A DNA stretch of 64,000 nt. Source: Anaerozeibacter quisquiliarum. Its GTDB lineage: Bacteria; Bacillota; Clostridia; Christensenellales; Aristaeellaceae. Location: assembly GCA_051162045.1 (NCBI GenBank), contig JBISDI010000016.1; one strand, given 5' to 3'. Under the pieces are notes generated by a model. That model did not search any database. It was given only the letters and a program-made list of their open reading frames with translations, and was not told the DNA's origin. The position numbers and the translations under genes were made by a program. Every line of letters starts with the position of its first letter. The stretch's first letter is position 1. This document shows, piece after piece, positions 1 through 9,452 of this stretch.

Positions 1-20
1 CGCCGGGTTGCGCGCCTTGC

Positions 21-1925
21 TCACGTTTCCCCGTCCTCATAGACGATAATCTGACTGGGATCGTGCCGTTTGCCCATCTGGTGGCGCGCCTTGCGGTTGG
101 CCACCGTGTCGAAGATGATGGAGAAATCGTAGTCCGGCGGGTACAGTTCGGAGGCGGGCACCTGGAGCTTCAGGCGGTTGTGCTTGACCTTGCGCTTCTC
201 CCCCTTGACCTGTACCACCACGTCGCCCTGCTCGTCGGCGGGGCGGTAGACGACGGCGGTCTCGCCGTCGGGCAGCACAATGACGCTGTCGCCCATGGCA
301 AATTTCGCCGAGAGGTCGACGCCTTCGCGTACCGGCGCCCGCCGGATCAGGCGGCTCGCGGGCACCTGCATGGCCGCCGCGTCCGGTGCGCCGCCCGGGT
401 ATTCGCCGTACACCTCGTAATGCGCCCGCGCGAGCAGCTGCGGCGCGAGGCCCAGATGCCGGGCGATGCTGAGCGCGCAGCTCTCGCCGGTCTTGCCCAT
501 CTCGAGCCGGTAGAGCGGCCGCAGGCTGTCCCGGTCGAAGGCCATCCGCGCGCTCATCACGCCGTCGGTGTTGCTGGCGTAGGCCTTGACCTGCGGATAG
601 TGGGTGGTCACGAGGAACATCCCGCCGCGCCGCCTGAGCTCCTCGAGGATCGCCACCGCGATGCCCATGCCCTCGGCCGGGTCGGTGCCGCTGCCCAGCT
701 CGTCGAGCAGCACCAGGCTGTCCCGGCCGGCATGTTCGAGGATGTGGATCACGTTCGTCATGTGGCCCGAGAAGGTGGACAGGTTTTGCGAGATATCCTG
801 GCTGTCGCCGATGTCGCACCAGTAGCCGTCCCGCATGGCGATGTAGCTGCCTTCCGCGCAGGGGATGTGCAGGCCGCACTGAGCCATCAGCGACATAAGC
901 CCCACCGTCTTGATCGCCACGGTCTTGCCGCCGGTGTTGGGGCCGGTGATGATGATCCCGGACGTGCCTTCCTCCATCCGGCAGTCGAGCGGCACGCAGC
1001 TTTCTTCATCGAGCAGCGGATGGCGCCCCTTCCGGATGTCCAACCGCCGTTCCCCGCCGATGGCGACCGGCACGGCCTTCATGGCGGCGCTCAGCTTGGC
1101 CTTGGCGAACAGCACGTCCAGCACCTCCATGGCCTCCATGTTGCGGCGTATCGCGCCCGCGGATTCCGCCACCAACGCCGCGAGCGTGTAGAGGATGCGC
1201 CGCACCTCGGCGTCCTCCTCCAGGGCGAGGGCGCCCATGTCCTGCGAAAGCTTCGCGATCGCGGACGGCTCCATGAACACGGTGGACCCCTTGCCGGACG
1301 CCTCGATCACGGTACCGCCGAACTGGCCTTGGTACTTGCGCTGCACGGGCAGCACGTAGCGGCCCTGCCGCATCGTGATGTAGCCGTCGGACAGGTACTG
1401 CTTCCGGCTTTGGAGGATGTGGGACAGCTTCTCCTTGATCTGCGCCTCCACATGCTCCGCCTTGCGGCGGATGTGCCGGAGGGCCGGGCTGGCGTCGTCG
1501 CAAAGAGCCTCGCCCGCCACGCACCGCTCGATCTCCGAGCGCAGCGGCGACAGGTTTTCTATGCTCCGCCCATAGAGCGCGAGCTCCTCGCCCGAAGCCT
1601 CTCCCCGCTTAAGCCAGGCGGCCATCCGCTTACAGGACTCGGCAAACCGGGCCACATCGCCCAACTGCTCCGGGATCAGCATGCCGCCCGCCTCGGCCAG
1701 CGCGACGGCTTCGTCGAGCCCCGTCATCAGCGAGAGCGGCGGCGAGCCCAGTTGATCCAGCAGCCCTCGCGCGGCGGTGGTCTCGGCCATCTTGCGAACG
1801 CAGATGTCCTCGCTCAAATAGGGTGTGAGGCCGTCCAGCTTATCCTTTGCCCGCTGGGACAGGGCGTGTTCCTTGAGCTTGTCGATGATGGCATAAAACT
1901 CCAACGCGGCGTAATGTTGATTCAT
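21..1925 (-). CDS. MutS2-like DNA-binding ATPase lacking the Smr domain
   Basis: The 634-residue product follows the MutS2 plan: N-terminal clamp/lever helices (about 1-290), then a MutS-type ATPase with Walker A GPNTGGKT (328-335), the STFSGHM segment (383-389), Walker B LVLLDEL (404-410) and the THYPQVK switch (441-447). MutS2 proteins act on recombination intermediates or rescue collided ribosomes and are normally about 780 residues with a C-terminal Smr nuclease. Here the chain stops after a short KOW-like/linker part (about 540-634) with no Smr sequence. GGGAG lies 9 nt before the ATG. The gene begins about 40 nt after a strong terminator, so its expression may depend on read-through from the RNA unit upstream. 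The family is clear; the function without Smr is not. Confidence 0.9.
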   Translation of the reverse strand: MNQHYAALEFYAIIDKLKEHALSQRAKDKLDGLTPYLSEDICVRKMAETTAARGLLDQLGSPPLSLMTGLDEAVALAEAGGMLIPEQLGDVARFAESCKRMAAWLKRGEASGEELALYGRSIENLSPLRSEIERCVAGEALCDDASPALRHIRRKAEHVEAQIKEKLSHILQSRKQYLSDGYITMRQGRYVLPVQRKYQGQFGGTVIEASGKGSTVFMEPSAIAKLSQDMGALALEEDAEVRRILYTLAALVAESAGAIRRNMEAMEVLDVLFAKAKLSAAMKAVPVAIGGERRLDIRKGRHPLLDEESCVPLDCRMEEGTSGIIITGPNTGGKTVAIKTVGLMSLMAQCGLHIPCAEGSYIAMRDGYWCDIGDSQDISQNLSTFSGHMTNVIHILEHAGRDSLVLLDELGSGTDPAEGMGIAVAILEELRRRGGMFLVTTHYPQVKAYASNTDGVMSARMAFDRDSLRPLYRLEMGKTGESCALSIARHLGLAPQLLARAHYEVYGEYPGGAPDAAAMQVPASRLIRRAPVREGVDLSAKFAMGDSVIVLPDGETAVVYRPADEQGDVVVQVKGEKRKVKHNRLKLQVPASELYPPDYDFSIIFDTVANRKARHQMGKRHDPSQIIVYEDGET

Positions 1926-1965
1926 TTGGATCGACTCCCTTCACAAAGCGCTGCCCTGTGAACAC

Positions 1966-1991
1966 AAAAAAGCGCAGTTGCCCACTGCGCT
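1966..1991 (-). terminator. Intrinsic terminator between the small RNA unit and the mutS2-like gene
   Basis: Read on the minus strand: stem GCGCAGT / ACTGCGC with a five-base loop, followed immediately by six T. It closes a transcription unit that starts about 175 nt upstream. Confidence 0.85.
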
Positions 1992-2142
1992 GAAAGACAA
2001 ACGAAAGAGGCGCTTCACAAAGTCGCTTCCGCGGTCGTTTCACAAGGCGCTTGGGCGCATAAAACCACAGGCCGAGCCTGTCATGCGTGCCAATATTCCC
2101 TTAGAAACCGACCGACACCAACACACCTCCCGCCGTTATTGC
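1966..2142 (-). ncRNA. Candidate 6S RNA (or structured leader) between glnS and the mutS2-like gene
   Basis: A sigma-A promoter (TTGACA-17-TATGCT) and an intrinsic terminator bracket about 177 nt with no convincing ORF. By hand the transcript folds as one long rod. The closing stem is AACG..GGGAGG (2137-2126) with CCTCTTTCGTT (2010-2000). A large unpaired central bubble follows. The next stem is CGGTC-G-GTTTC (2114-2104) with GAAACGACCG (2041-2032). An apical arm is built from AAGG/CCTT, TTGG/CCAA and CGCAT..ATGCG around ACAGGC/GCCTGT. Rod shape, central bubble and length match 6S RNA, which mimics an open promoter and sequesters RNA polymerase. The alternative is a terminator-controlled leader of the mutS2-like gene. 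A structured RNA is well supported; the 6S name is inference. Confidence 0.6.
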
Positions 2143-2149
2143 GATTGCC

Positions 2150-2178
2150 AGCATAGCATGGAATCGCCGGGTTGTCAA
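2150..2178 (-). promoter_or_regulatory. Sigma-A promoter of the small RNA unit
   Basis: TTGACA (2178-2173), 17-nt spacer, TATGCT (2155-2150) on the minus strand. It lies just past the glnS stop codon, so it is independent of glnS. Confidence 0.85.
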
Positions 2179-2184
2179 ATGAAT

Positions 2185-3897
<1,713 letters not shown>

Positions 3898-3930
3898 ACG
3901 CCCGGCCTCCTTTGGTTTCAGATAGGTGGT

Positions 3931-3960
3931 ATTATACCACGGCAGCCCTGTAAATAACAA
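3931..3960 (-). promoter_or_regulatory. Promoter of glnS
   Basis: TTGTTA (3960-3955), 18-nt spacer, perfect TATAAT (3936-3931), about 34 nt before the GTG start. Confidence 0.7.
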
Positions 3961-3964
3961 CCGT

Positions 3965-4945
3965 TCAATCGGCGATCAGCCCGGTCAATTCCGACAGGCG
4001 CGCCATATGCGCCTCGGTCAGGCGCGCGTCCGCGGCTTCGGACAGCGCGCGCGCCTGCGCGACGCTCGACACGCCGACAATCGGATGCGCGGCAAAAGCG
4101 GCCTGGTTGGTCAGGTAGGCGATCGCCACCGTGCCAACGCCGAGGCCCGTCTCCCGCGCGATGTCCCGCGCCGCGTCGTACAGGCGCAGGTTGTCCTCCC
4201 TCAGATAGCGCGCGCGCGCCTTGTCGCTCAGCGCGCCCTCGCCGCCCCGTTCCAGCTTGGCAAAGAAACCCTTGGCCTGCGCGGTGTAGGGCACACAGGG
4301 CATGCGGCTGTTCGCGTGCCAGCGGTACAGATCCCCGTCCATCTGAACGAGCGTTGCGTCGGCCAGGCCCTCGGCCCGCGCCATGCTCCACATCGGCTGA
4401 TCGGCGCAGAAGTAGGGCAGGTCGGTCCTAAACGACACGCTCCACGCCTCGCGCAGCCGCGCGCCCGTCCAGTTGGACGCGCCGACCGCGCGCACCTTCC
4501 CTTGACGGATGAATCCCGCGAGCGTTTCGAGGATGTCCTCGATCGGCCGCGCCGTATCGTCGCGGTGCAGCCAGTACAGATCGATATAGTCGGTACCCAG
4601 CGCGCGCAGGCTCGCCTCCAAATCGGCCGTCAGGCCGGCCTTGTCAAGCCGCCCCTCGTGCATGCGCTCCGGTTGCGGGTGGCCGCCCTTGGTGGCGATC
4701 ACCTTCCGGTCGCGGTTGCCCCGCGCGCGCAGCCACGCGCCGATCACCTTTTCCGACGCGCCCATGCCCGTGGACGCCCATGCCCCGTAGATGCGCGCGG
4801 TGTCGATGAAGTTGCCGCCGATCGCGTCGAACGCGTCCATCACCTCGAAGCTGTCCCGCTCGTTAAGCTCCGCCCCAAAGTTCATCGTACCCAGGCACAG
4901 CGCGCTGAGTTCCCTGTCCAGCGCGTCCAGTCGCCGCATCATCAT
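3965..4945 (-). CDS. Aldo/keto reductase
   Basis: The 326-residue product is a full-length TIM-barrel NADPH-dependent aldo/keto reductase. The catalytic tetrad is visible: D48 (GGNFIDTA), Y53 (RIYG), K86 (KVIATKGG) and H127 (LYWLHRDD). The C-terminal NADPH-binding stretch (PIVGVSS) is present near residue 295. The layout (LGTMNFG at the start, TARIYG, LYWLHRDD) resembles the YajO/Tas group that reduces small aldehydes and ketones; the substrate cannot be read from sequence. AGGGGGC precedes three consecutive ATG codons at 4945, 4942 and 4939, and the first is used here. It has its own promoter and is probably monocistronic. Confidence 0.9.
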   Translation of the reverse strand: MMMRRLDALDRELSALCLGTMNFGAELNERDSFEVMDAFDAIGGNFIDTARIYGAWASTGMGASEKVIGAWLRARGNRDRKVIATKGGHPQPERMHEGRLDKAGLTADLEASLRALGTDYIDLYWLHRDDTARPIEDILETLAGFIRQGKVRAVGASNWTGARLREAWSVSFRTDLPYFCADQPMWSMARAEGLADATLVQMDGDLYRWHANSRMPCVPYTAQAKGFFAKLERGGEGALSDKARARYLREDNLRLYDAARDIARETGLGVGTVAIAYLTNQAAFAAHPIVGVSSVAQARALSEAADARLTEAHMARLSELTGLIAD

Positions 4946-4972
4946 GGTTGTCGCCCCCTATGCTTTCCTGCC

Positions 4973-5000
4973 ATTGTATCACATCTTCTCCCGGGCGCAA
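4973..5000 (-). promoter_or_regulatory. Promoter of the aldo/keto reductase gene
   Basis: TTGCGC (5000-4995), 16-nt spacer, TACAAT (4978-4973) on the minus strand. The Nudix-like gene diverges from the same interval, where TATACT near 5029 is a possible but weak -10. Confidence 0.55.
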
Positions 5001-5074
5001 AGCGTTTCGCGGCGCTTGATTTTGGGGATATACTATGCTAGGATGGTGTCAGGGGCAAATCATCAGGAAGGTGG

Positions 5075-5497
5075 TTGGCGCTTATGATCTTTCGCGATTG
5101 CGCGGGCGGCGTGGTATTCTTTGAGGACAGGGTGTTCTTGCTCCGCAACGACAAGCATGAGTGGGTGCTGCCCAAGGGGGTCGTCCGGGACAAGCGGCTC
5201 AAGCAGGACGTGGCGCTCGAGCGGGTGCGCAAGGAAGCCGGGATCGAGGCCGAAATCATCTCTCCCGCCGGCGAAACCAGCTACGAATTCTATTCGATGA
5301 CGCGCCACCAGCCGGTGTGCAACCGCATCACCTGGTACGTCATGCGCGCAAATTCCGCGCTCTACCGGATCGCGTTTGAGCAGGGCTTCACCGACGGCGA
5401 CTACTTCCCGATCGACGAGGCGCTGGAGCGCGTGACCTACAGCCAGGACAAGGCGCTGGTGTCGGTCGCGCACGAGAAATACCGCAGTCAGTTTTGA
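5075..5497 (+). CDS. Nudix-fold protein with a degenerate Nudix box
   Basis: This 140-residue protein has the Nudix beta-strand opening (DCAGGVVFF..FLLR) and a segment aligned with the Nudix box from G35 to I57. The signature GX5EX7REUXEEXGU is poorly kept: R41 replaces the first Glu, the REU positions read ERV, and of the EE pair only E54 remains before AGI. Nudix hydrolases need these glutamates for Mg2+, so the protein may be inactive, altered or a binding protein. The start is TTG 5075 right after AGGAAGGTGG; ATG 5084 is an alternative with longer spacing. The next gene's -35 overlaps its stop codon. Confidence 0.75.
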   Translation: MALMIFRDCAGGVVFFEDRVFLLRNDKHEWVLPKGVVRDKRLKQDVALERVRKEAGIEAEIISPAGETSYEFYSMTRHQPVCNRITWYVMRANSALYRIAFEQGFTDGDYFPIDEALERVTYSQDKALVSVAHEKYRSQF

Positions 5498-5523
5498 CAA
5501 CCTCCATCCCGGTGTGATATGAT
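5494..5523 (+). promoter_or_regulatory. Promoter of yebC
   Basis: TTGACA (5494-5499), 18-nt spacer, TATGAT (5518-5523). The -35 overlaps the TGA stop of the upstream Nudix-like gene. Confidence 0.75.
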
Positions 5524-5554
5524 ACAGTATCTTGTTCATGCGGGGGGCGTATCT

Positions 5555-6304
5555 ATGTCCGGACACAATAAATGGTCCACGATCAAGCACAAGAAGGAAA
5601 AGACCGACGCGCAGCGCGGCAAGATCTTCACCAAGATCGGGCGCGAAATCGTGATCGCCGTGCGCGAGGGCGGCGGCGGCGACCCCTTGGTCAACGGCAA
5701 ACTGCGCGACGTGATCGCCAAGGCCAAGACCGCCAATATGCCCAATGACAACATCCTGCGCTCGATTAAGAAGGCCGCGGGTGAGGGCGAGGGCGCGAAC
5801 TACAAGGAGATGGTCTACGAAGGCTACGCGCCGGGCGGCGTGGCCGTGATCGTGGAGATGGTGACCGACAACCTCAACCGCACGGCTTCCGAGGTGCGCC
5901 ACATCTTCGACAAGTGCGGCGGCTCGCTGGGCGCGACCGGCTGCGTGTCCTGGATGTTCGAGCGCAAGGGCGTGATCGAGCTGGACAATGCGAAAGGGCT
6001 CGACGAGGAAGAGCTGATGATGCTGGCACTGGACGCAGGCGCGGCCGACGTCGAGGTCGAGGAAGACGTCGCCATTGTCTATACCGACCCCAACGAGTTC
6101 TCCGCCGTGCGCGAAAACCTCGAGAAGGCCGGCTGCTCCTTCCTGTCGGCCGAGCGCGCGATGGTGCCCACCAACACGGTGGACGTCACCGACGCCGAGA
6201 CAATCGCCAAGGTCGTCAAGCTGATCGATTGGCTTGAGGATTACGAAGACAGCCAGGGCGTGTACCACAACGCCAATTTGCCGGAGGACGCTGAGGAAGA
6301 CTGA
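5555..6304 (+). CDS. yebC: YebC/PmpR family protein
   Basis: The 249-residue product has the conserved YebC opening MSGHNKWSTIKHKK, the AKxANMPNDNI segment and the acidic C-terminal domain (VPTNTV..LIDWLEDYEDSQ..VYHNA). Members act as DNA-binding regulators or, as shown for some homologues, help translate difficult sequences at the ribosome; which applies here is open. I start at ATG 5555 (RBS GGGGGG, 7 nt away) where family similarity begins. The next gene's ATG follows the stop by one base, indicating translational coupling with the SRAP gene. Confidence 0.95.
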   Translation: MSGHNKWSTIKHKKEKTDAQRGKIFTKIGREIVIAVREGGGGDPLVNGKLRDVIAKAKTANMPNDNILRSIKKAAGEGEGANYKEMVYEGYAPGGVAVIVEMVTDNLNRTASEVRHIFDKCGGSLGATGCVSWMFERKGVIELDNAKGLDEEELMMLALDAGAADVEVEEDVAIVYTDPNEFSAVRENLEKAGCSFLSAERAMVPTNTVDVTDAETIAKVVKLIDWLEDYEDSQGVYHNANLPEDAEED

Positions 6305-6305
6305 C

Positions 6306-6902
6306 ATGTGCGGTCGATACCTGGTTGATTTTGACGCGCCGGCGTTGCGCGGCATCATTGCTACGCTGGCGCGTTTGGGGGACGCGCCCGTGAAAGCCGG
6401 CGAGGTGTGCCCGTCGGACCGCGCCGCGGTGCTGACCGCGCTCGGCCCCCGCGCCATGCGGTGGGGCTTCCCCATGGAGGGCCGCCGCCCGGTGATTAAC
6501 GCACGCGCCGAGACCGTGCGTGAACTGCCGATGTTTGCCCGCGCGCTTGCAGAGCGCCGGGCCGCGGTGCCCGCGCGCGGCTTTTATGAGTGGCGGCGCG
6601 AAGGCGGCCGGATCAGGCGCAAGCTGCTGTTCGAGTTGCCGGGCGAAGAAATTCTGTACCTTGCGGGCATGTACGACGACTTTGCGGCCGGCGGACAGGC
6701 GGAGCCCCGGTTTGTGATCCTGACCACCGCCGCCAACGAATCGATGGCCGCTTACCACGACCGCATGCCGGTGCTGCTGCGCCAAACGGAGGTGCCCCTC
6801 TGGCTGAGCGGCGGCGCGTTCGTCGCGCAGGCGCTTGGACGCGTACCCTTCCCCCTGTCGGTCAGGCCGGCGGACGGCATCGAACAACTGCGCCTGTTTT
6901 GA
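6306..6902 (+). CDS. SRAP-domain protein (HMCES/YedK family, abasic-site crosslinking)
   Basis: The 198-residue protein begins MCGRY. After Met removal, C2 is the N-terminal nucleophile that forms a thiazolidine link to abasic sites in single-stranded DNA and shields them. The other active-site residues are visible: N65 (PVINARAET), E95 (GFYEW) and H151 (YHDRMPVLL). The length is slightly below the usual 220. The start follows the yebC stop (TGA 6302-6304) by one base, so the two are probably one transcript. Nothing in the neighbourhood adds to the predicted DNA-damage role. Confidence 0.92.
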   Translation: MCGRYLVDFDAPALRGIIATLARLGDAPVKAGEVCPSDRAAVLTALGPRAMRWGFPMEGRRPVINARAETVRELPMFARALAERRAAVPARGFYEWRREGGRIRRKLLFELPGEEILYLAGMYDDFAAGGQAEPRFVILTTAANESMAAYHDRMPVLLRQTEVPLWLSGGAFVAQALGRVPFPLSVRPADGIEQLRLF

Positions 6903-7088
6903 GATCAACCATCTCATACCAATGAAGAACATGAATGCGTCCAAAGCGGCGAGCGGTTTTTTCGCCATGCAAGGAGCCGGAGCGAGCCGTAGCGGCGCTG
7001 CGGTGAGCGGAGGGCGACGCAGCGGAACGGAAAAAGATCCGGCGCGACGACGGATTTATGTTCGGAATGGGTATCAGGAGGGATCGCC

Positions 7089-7637
7089 ATGTCGAAGCCC
7101 GAGCTGACAAAACAGCTGCTCGCGAGCACCTTGAAGAAACTTGCGTCGGGCAAGCATTTGGACAAGATCAGCATCAGCGAGATCGTGGCCGCGGCCGGGT
7201 TGAACCGCCAGACGTTTTACTATCACTTTCAGGACAAGCAGGAACTGATCTGCTGGATCTTCGACACCGATATCGCGCGCATCATGGACGAGCACCGGGA
7301 CAGCAAGGTGCTGAACAACCTCGCCGAGTACTTCTATTCGGGGAAGGATTTTTACACCGACGCGCTCACCTCGAAGGTGCAGAACAACCTGCGCGATCAC
7401 CTGTACGAGGTCTGCCACGACTACTGCATCGACGAGATCCTGCTGGCGATCGGCGGCCGGACGATCGACGAAGAGGCCATCAACCTGTTCGCGCGGATGT
7501 TCACCAACGCGATCGTGGGCACGCTGGTCCAGTGGGTGCAGGAGGGCATGAAGACCGACCACGTCAAATTCCTGGCCGATTACGCGCCCATCCTCGAAGA
7601 ATACCTCGCGCTGGCCGTAAGCAAATGTGCCGAGTAA
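7089..7637 (+). CDS. TetR/AcrR-family transcriptional regulator
   Basis: The 182-residue protein has an N-terminal TetR HTH (about 10-55; ISISEIVAAAGLNRQTFYYHFQDKQEL) and an all-helical C-terminal domain ending NAIVGTLVQWVQEGMK, resembling the DhaS-type TetR_C group. GGAGGG lies 6 nt before the ATG. It precedes the radical SAM gene on the same strand, and a perfect palindrome (7709-7724) in the gap between them is its most obvious candidate operator. The ligand is unknown. The 186 bp before it (6903-7088) hold no recognisable gene. Confidence 0.9.
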   Translation: MSKPELTKQLLASTLKKLASGKHLDKISISEIVAAAGLNRQTFYYHFQDKQELICWIFDTDIARIMDEHRDSKVLNNLAEYFYSGKDFYTDALTSKVQNNLRDHLYEVCHDYCIDEILLAIGGRTIDEEAINLFARMFTNAIVGTLVQWVQEGMKTDHVKFLADYAPILEEYLALAVSKCAE

Positions 7638-7708
7638 ACGAGGTCTTATAGACAATCCTATATCGTTTGTATGAAAACCGGACAAAGCGCTTTTGTTGAT
7701 GATTTCGG

Positions 7709-7724
7709 CATGATCCCGATCATG
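7709..7724. promoter_or_regulatory. Perfect 7-2-7 palindrome, candidate TetR operator
   Basis: CATGATC-CC-GATCATG lies 56 bp before the radical SAM start and 72 bp after the TetR stop. Size and symmetry suit a TetR-family dimer. No strong -35/-10 pair was found around it. Confidence 0.5.
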
Positions 7725-7779
7725 TTAAGGTAAGATGTACGGATGTCGCTTCCAAGCGGCATCGGAAAGAGGTCATATC

Positions 7780-9201
7780 ATGAGCGAGAAGACGGTATGG
7801 GAAAACGTGCAGGCATTCGGCATCAAGCAGGCACTGCATTATATGGACAGCAACCCCGACGCCAACATCCCTAAGCTGCTGGACTGGTTCGACAAGCTGG
7901 ACAAGTCAGGCAGCATGAAGGGACAGCGTCAAGCCGCCCATGCGGCCATCGACGACCCCGGCAACAACTGGTATCGGCTGATCAAGAGCCTCTGGTCGGA
8001 TGTCGATTCGGAAGTGCGCAAGACCCTGTTTGAGAATCTGGTCGTGAACGCCACCTTCATCGGCGGTCAGCGCCAGAAGAAAAACCAGGAAAAGCACAAC
8101 TGCAACATCCCCTGGGCGATCCTGATGGACCCTACCTCGGCCTGCAATCTGCACTGCACGGGTTGCTGGGCGGCTGAGTACGGCAATGCGATGAACATGG
8201 ATTACGAAACGCTGGATTCCATCATCCGCCAGGGCAGGGAACTGGGCACCTATATGTACATCTACTCGGGCGGCGAGCCGCTCGTGCGCCGGCGCGACAT
8301 CATCCGGCTGTGTGAGCAACACGGCGACTGCATGTTCATGGCCTTCACCAACGGCACTTTGATCGACGAGGAATTCACCGACCAGATGCTGCGGGTTAAG
8401 AACTTCGTGCCCGCCATCAGCATCGAGGGCTACGAGGCCGAAACCGACGACCGGCGCGGCGCGGGCACCTACAAGGCGGTCATTCGCGCCATGGATATCC
8501 TCAAGCGCAAGAAGCTGCTGTTCGGCGCGTCGCTGTGCTACACCAGCAGGAACGCCGAGACCATCGGCAGCGAGGCGTACATCGACCACCTGATCGACAT
8601 GGGCTGCAAGTTCGCATGGCTGTTTACCTACATGCCGGTCGGCGCGAGCGCGCCCACCGAACTGCTGGCCAGGCCTGAACAGCGCGAGTACATGTACCGC
8701 CAGATCCGTGCATTCCGTGAGACCCGCCCGCTGTTCACGATGGACTTCTGGAACGACGGCGAGTACGTCAAGGGCTGCATCGCGGGCGGGCGGAACTACC
8801 TTCACATCAACGCGAACGGCGACATCGAGCCCTGCGCCTTCATCCACTACTCCGATTCCAACATCCGCGAAAAGACGCTGCTCGAGGCGTATCAGTCGCC
8901 GCTGTTCATGCGGTACCGCGAAGGCCAGCCCTTCAACCAGAACCACCTGCGCCCCTGCCCGCTGCTCGACAACTACGGCCGTCTGGCGGAGATGGTTCAC
9001 GCATCGGGCGCTCATTCCACCGACCTGGCCGCGCCGGAGGACGTGGATTCGCTGTGCGGCAAGTGCAAGGGAGCGGCCGAGCGCTGGACTCCGGTCGCCG
9101 ATCGGTTGTGGCGCGCTTCCCGCCAAAGCGAAATGTGCCAAAGCGAAATGTGCCAAAGCGAGGTGTGTCACAGCAAGATGTGCCAAAGCGTTGGCGGGTG
9201 A
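7780..9201 (+). CDS. Radical SAM protein with a Cys-repeat C-terminal tail
   Basis: The 473-residue enzyme carries the radical SAM cluster motif CNLHCTGC (C122, C126, C129), the GGEPL motif and a HemN/MoaA-like partial barrel. A C-terminal Cys-containing section (EPCAFIHYSDSN.., PCPLLDNYG.., LCGKCKG) resembles an auxiliary-cluster SPASM/Twitch domain. About 100 residues precede the core domain. The start is ATG 7780 behind AAAGAGGT. The last 25 residues are a run of QSEMC-type pentapeptides, encoded by a 15-nt tandem repeat, not expected in the family. The substrate is unknown. The TetR gene and palindrome upstream suggest local control. Confidence 0.9.
   Translation: MSEKTVWENVQAFGIKQALHYMDSNPDANIPKLLDWFDKLDKSGSMKGQRQAAHAAIDDPGNNWYRLIKSLWSDVDSEVRKTLFENLVVNATFIGGQRQKKNQEKHNCNIPWAILMDPTSACNLHCTGCWAAEYGNAMNMDYETLDSIIRQGRELGTYMYIYSGGEPLVRRRDIIRLCEQHGDCMFMAFTNGTLIDEEFTDQMLRVKNFVPAISIEGYEAETDDRRGAGTYKAVIRAMDILKRKKLLFGASLCYTSRNAETIGSEAYIDHLIDMGCKFAWLFTYMPVGASAPTELLARPEQREYMYRQIRAFRETRPLFTMDFWNDGEYVKGCIAGGRNYLHINANGDIEPCAFIHYSDSNIREKTLLEAYQSPLFMRYREGQPFNQNHLRPCPLLDNYGRLAEMVHASGAHSTDLAAPEDVDSLCGKCKGAAERWTPVADRLWRASRQSEMCQSEMCQSEVCHSKMCQSVGG
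9122..9190 (+). repeat. 15-nt tandem repeat encoding QSEMC-type pentapeptides
   Basis: About 4.5 copies of a unit like CAAAGCGAAATGTGC, the first two identical and later ones diverged (GAGGTGTGT, CACAGCAAGATGTGC). They are in frame at the 3' end of the radical SAM gene and add five regularly spaced cysteines. Confidence 0.8.
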
Positions 9202-9308
9202 GGGTCGCCTTCGCGATGAAACCGACGCCCGCGCCTGTTTCAAGCATTCCGGGGGATGTGGTTATCGGCCCGAACAACCACGCATTGAATCGATAAAGGC
9301 GCGCCCCG

Positions 9309-9452
9309 AAACGTGTGGAGCTCAGAATCCGGCGGGGCATCCTCCGCCGGCAGATTCGTAAGGAAACGGCGGAGCATCCGTTCGGGACGGTCAAGCGGTA
9401 CGGCGGCGCGCACTACTTTCCTGTGCCGGGGCAGCGAAAAGGCGTCCGAATC
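9309..9452 (+). pseudogene. 3' remnant of an IS1182-like (DDE) transposase gene
   Basis: Conceptual translation gives ILRRQIRKETAEHPFGTVKR followed by YGGAHYF, then after a one-base frame change near 9419 FLCRGSEKASE. The string (E)HPFGT(V/I)KR..FL.RG.EK is the C-terminal signature of IS1182-type transposases. No upstream catalytic domain, start codon or downstream continuation exists, and the piece runs into a foldback element at 9453. This is a degraded fragment, not a working gene. Confidence 0.75.

Noticed and set aside
63..1961. Long plus-strand open frame opposite the mutS2-like gene
   Set aside because: It is an antisense shadow of a high-GC gene: no RBS, no domain, and biased composition (His/Arg/Leu rich). 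Many similar long antisense frames across the window were dropped for the same reason.
5063..6475. Minus-strand frame of 470 codons opposite the Nudix-like gene and yebC
   Set aside because: Antisense shadow. The plus-strand yebC and Nudix-like genes have RBS, promoter and family motifs; this frame has none.
8708..9361. Plus-strand frame overlapping the radical SAM 3' end
   Set aside because: Out-of-frame shadow; the Arg/Ser/Thr-rich product is typical of GC-rich alternative frames.
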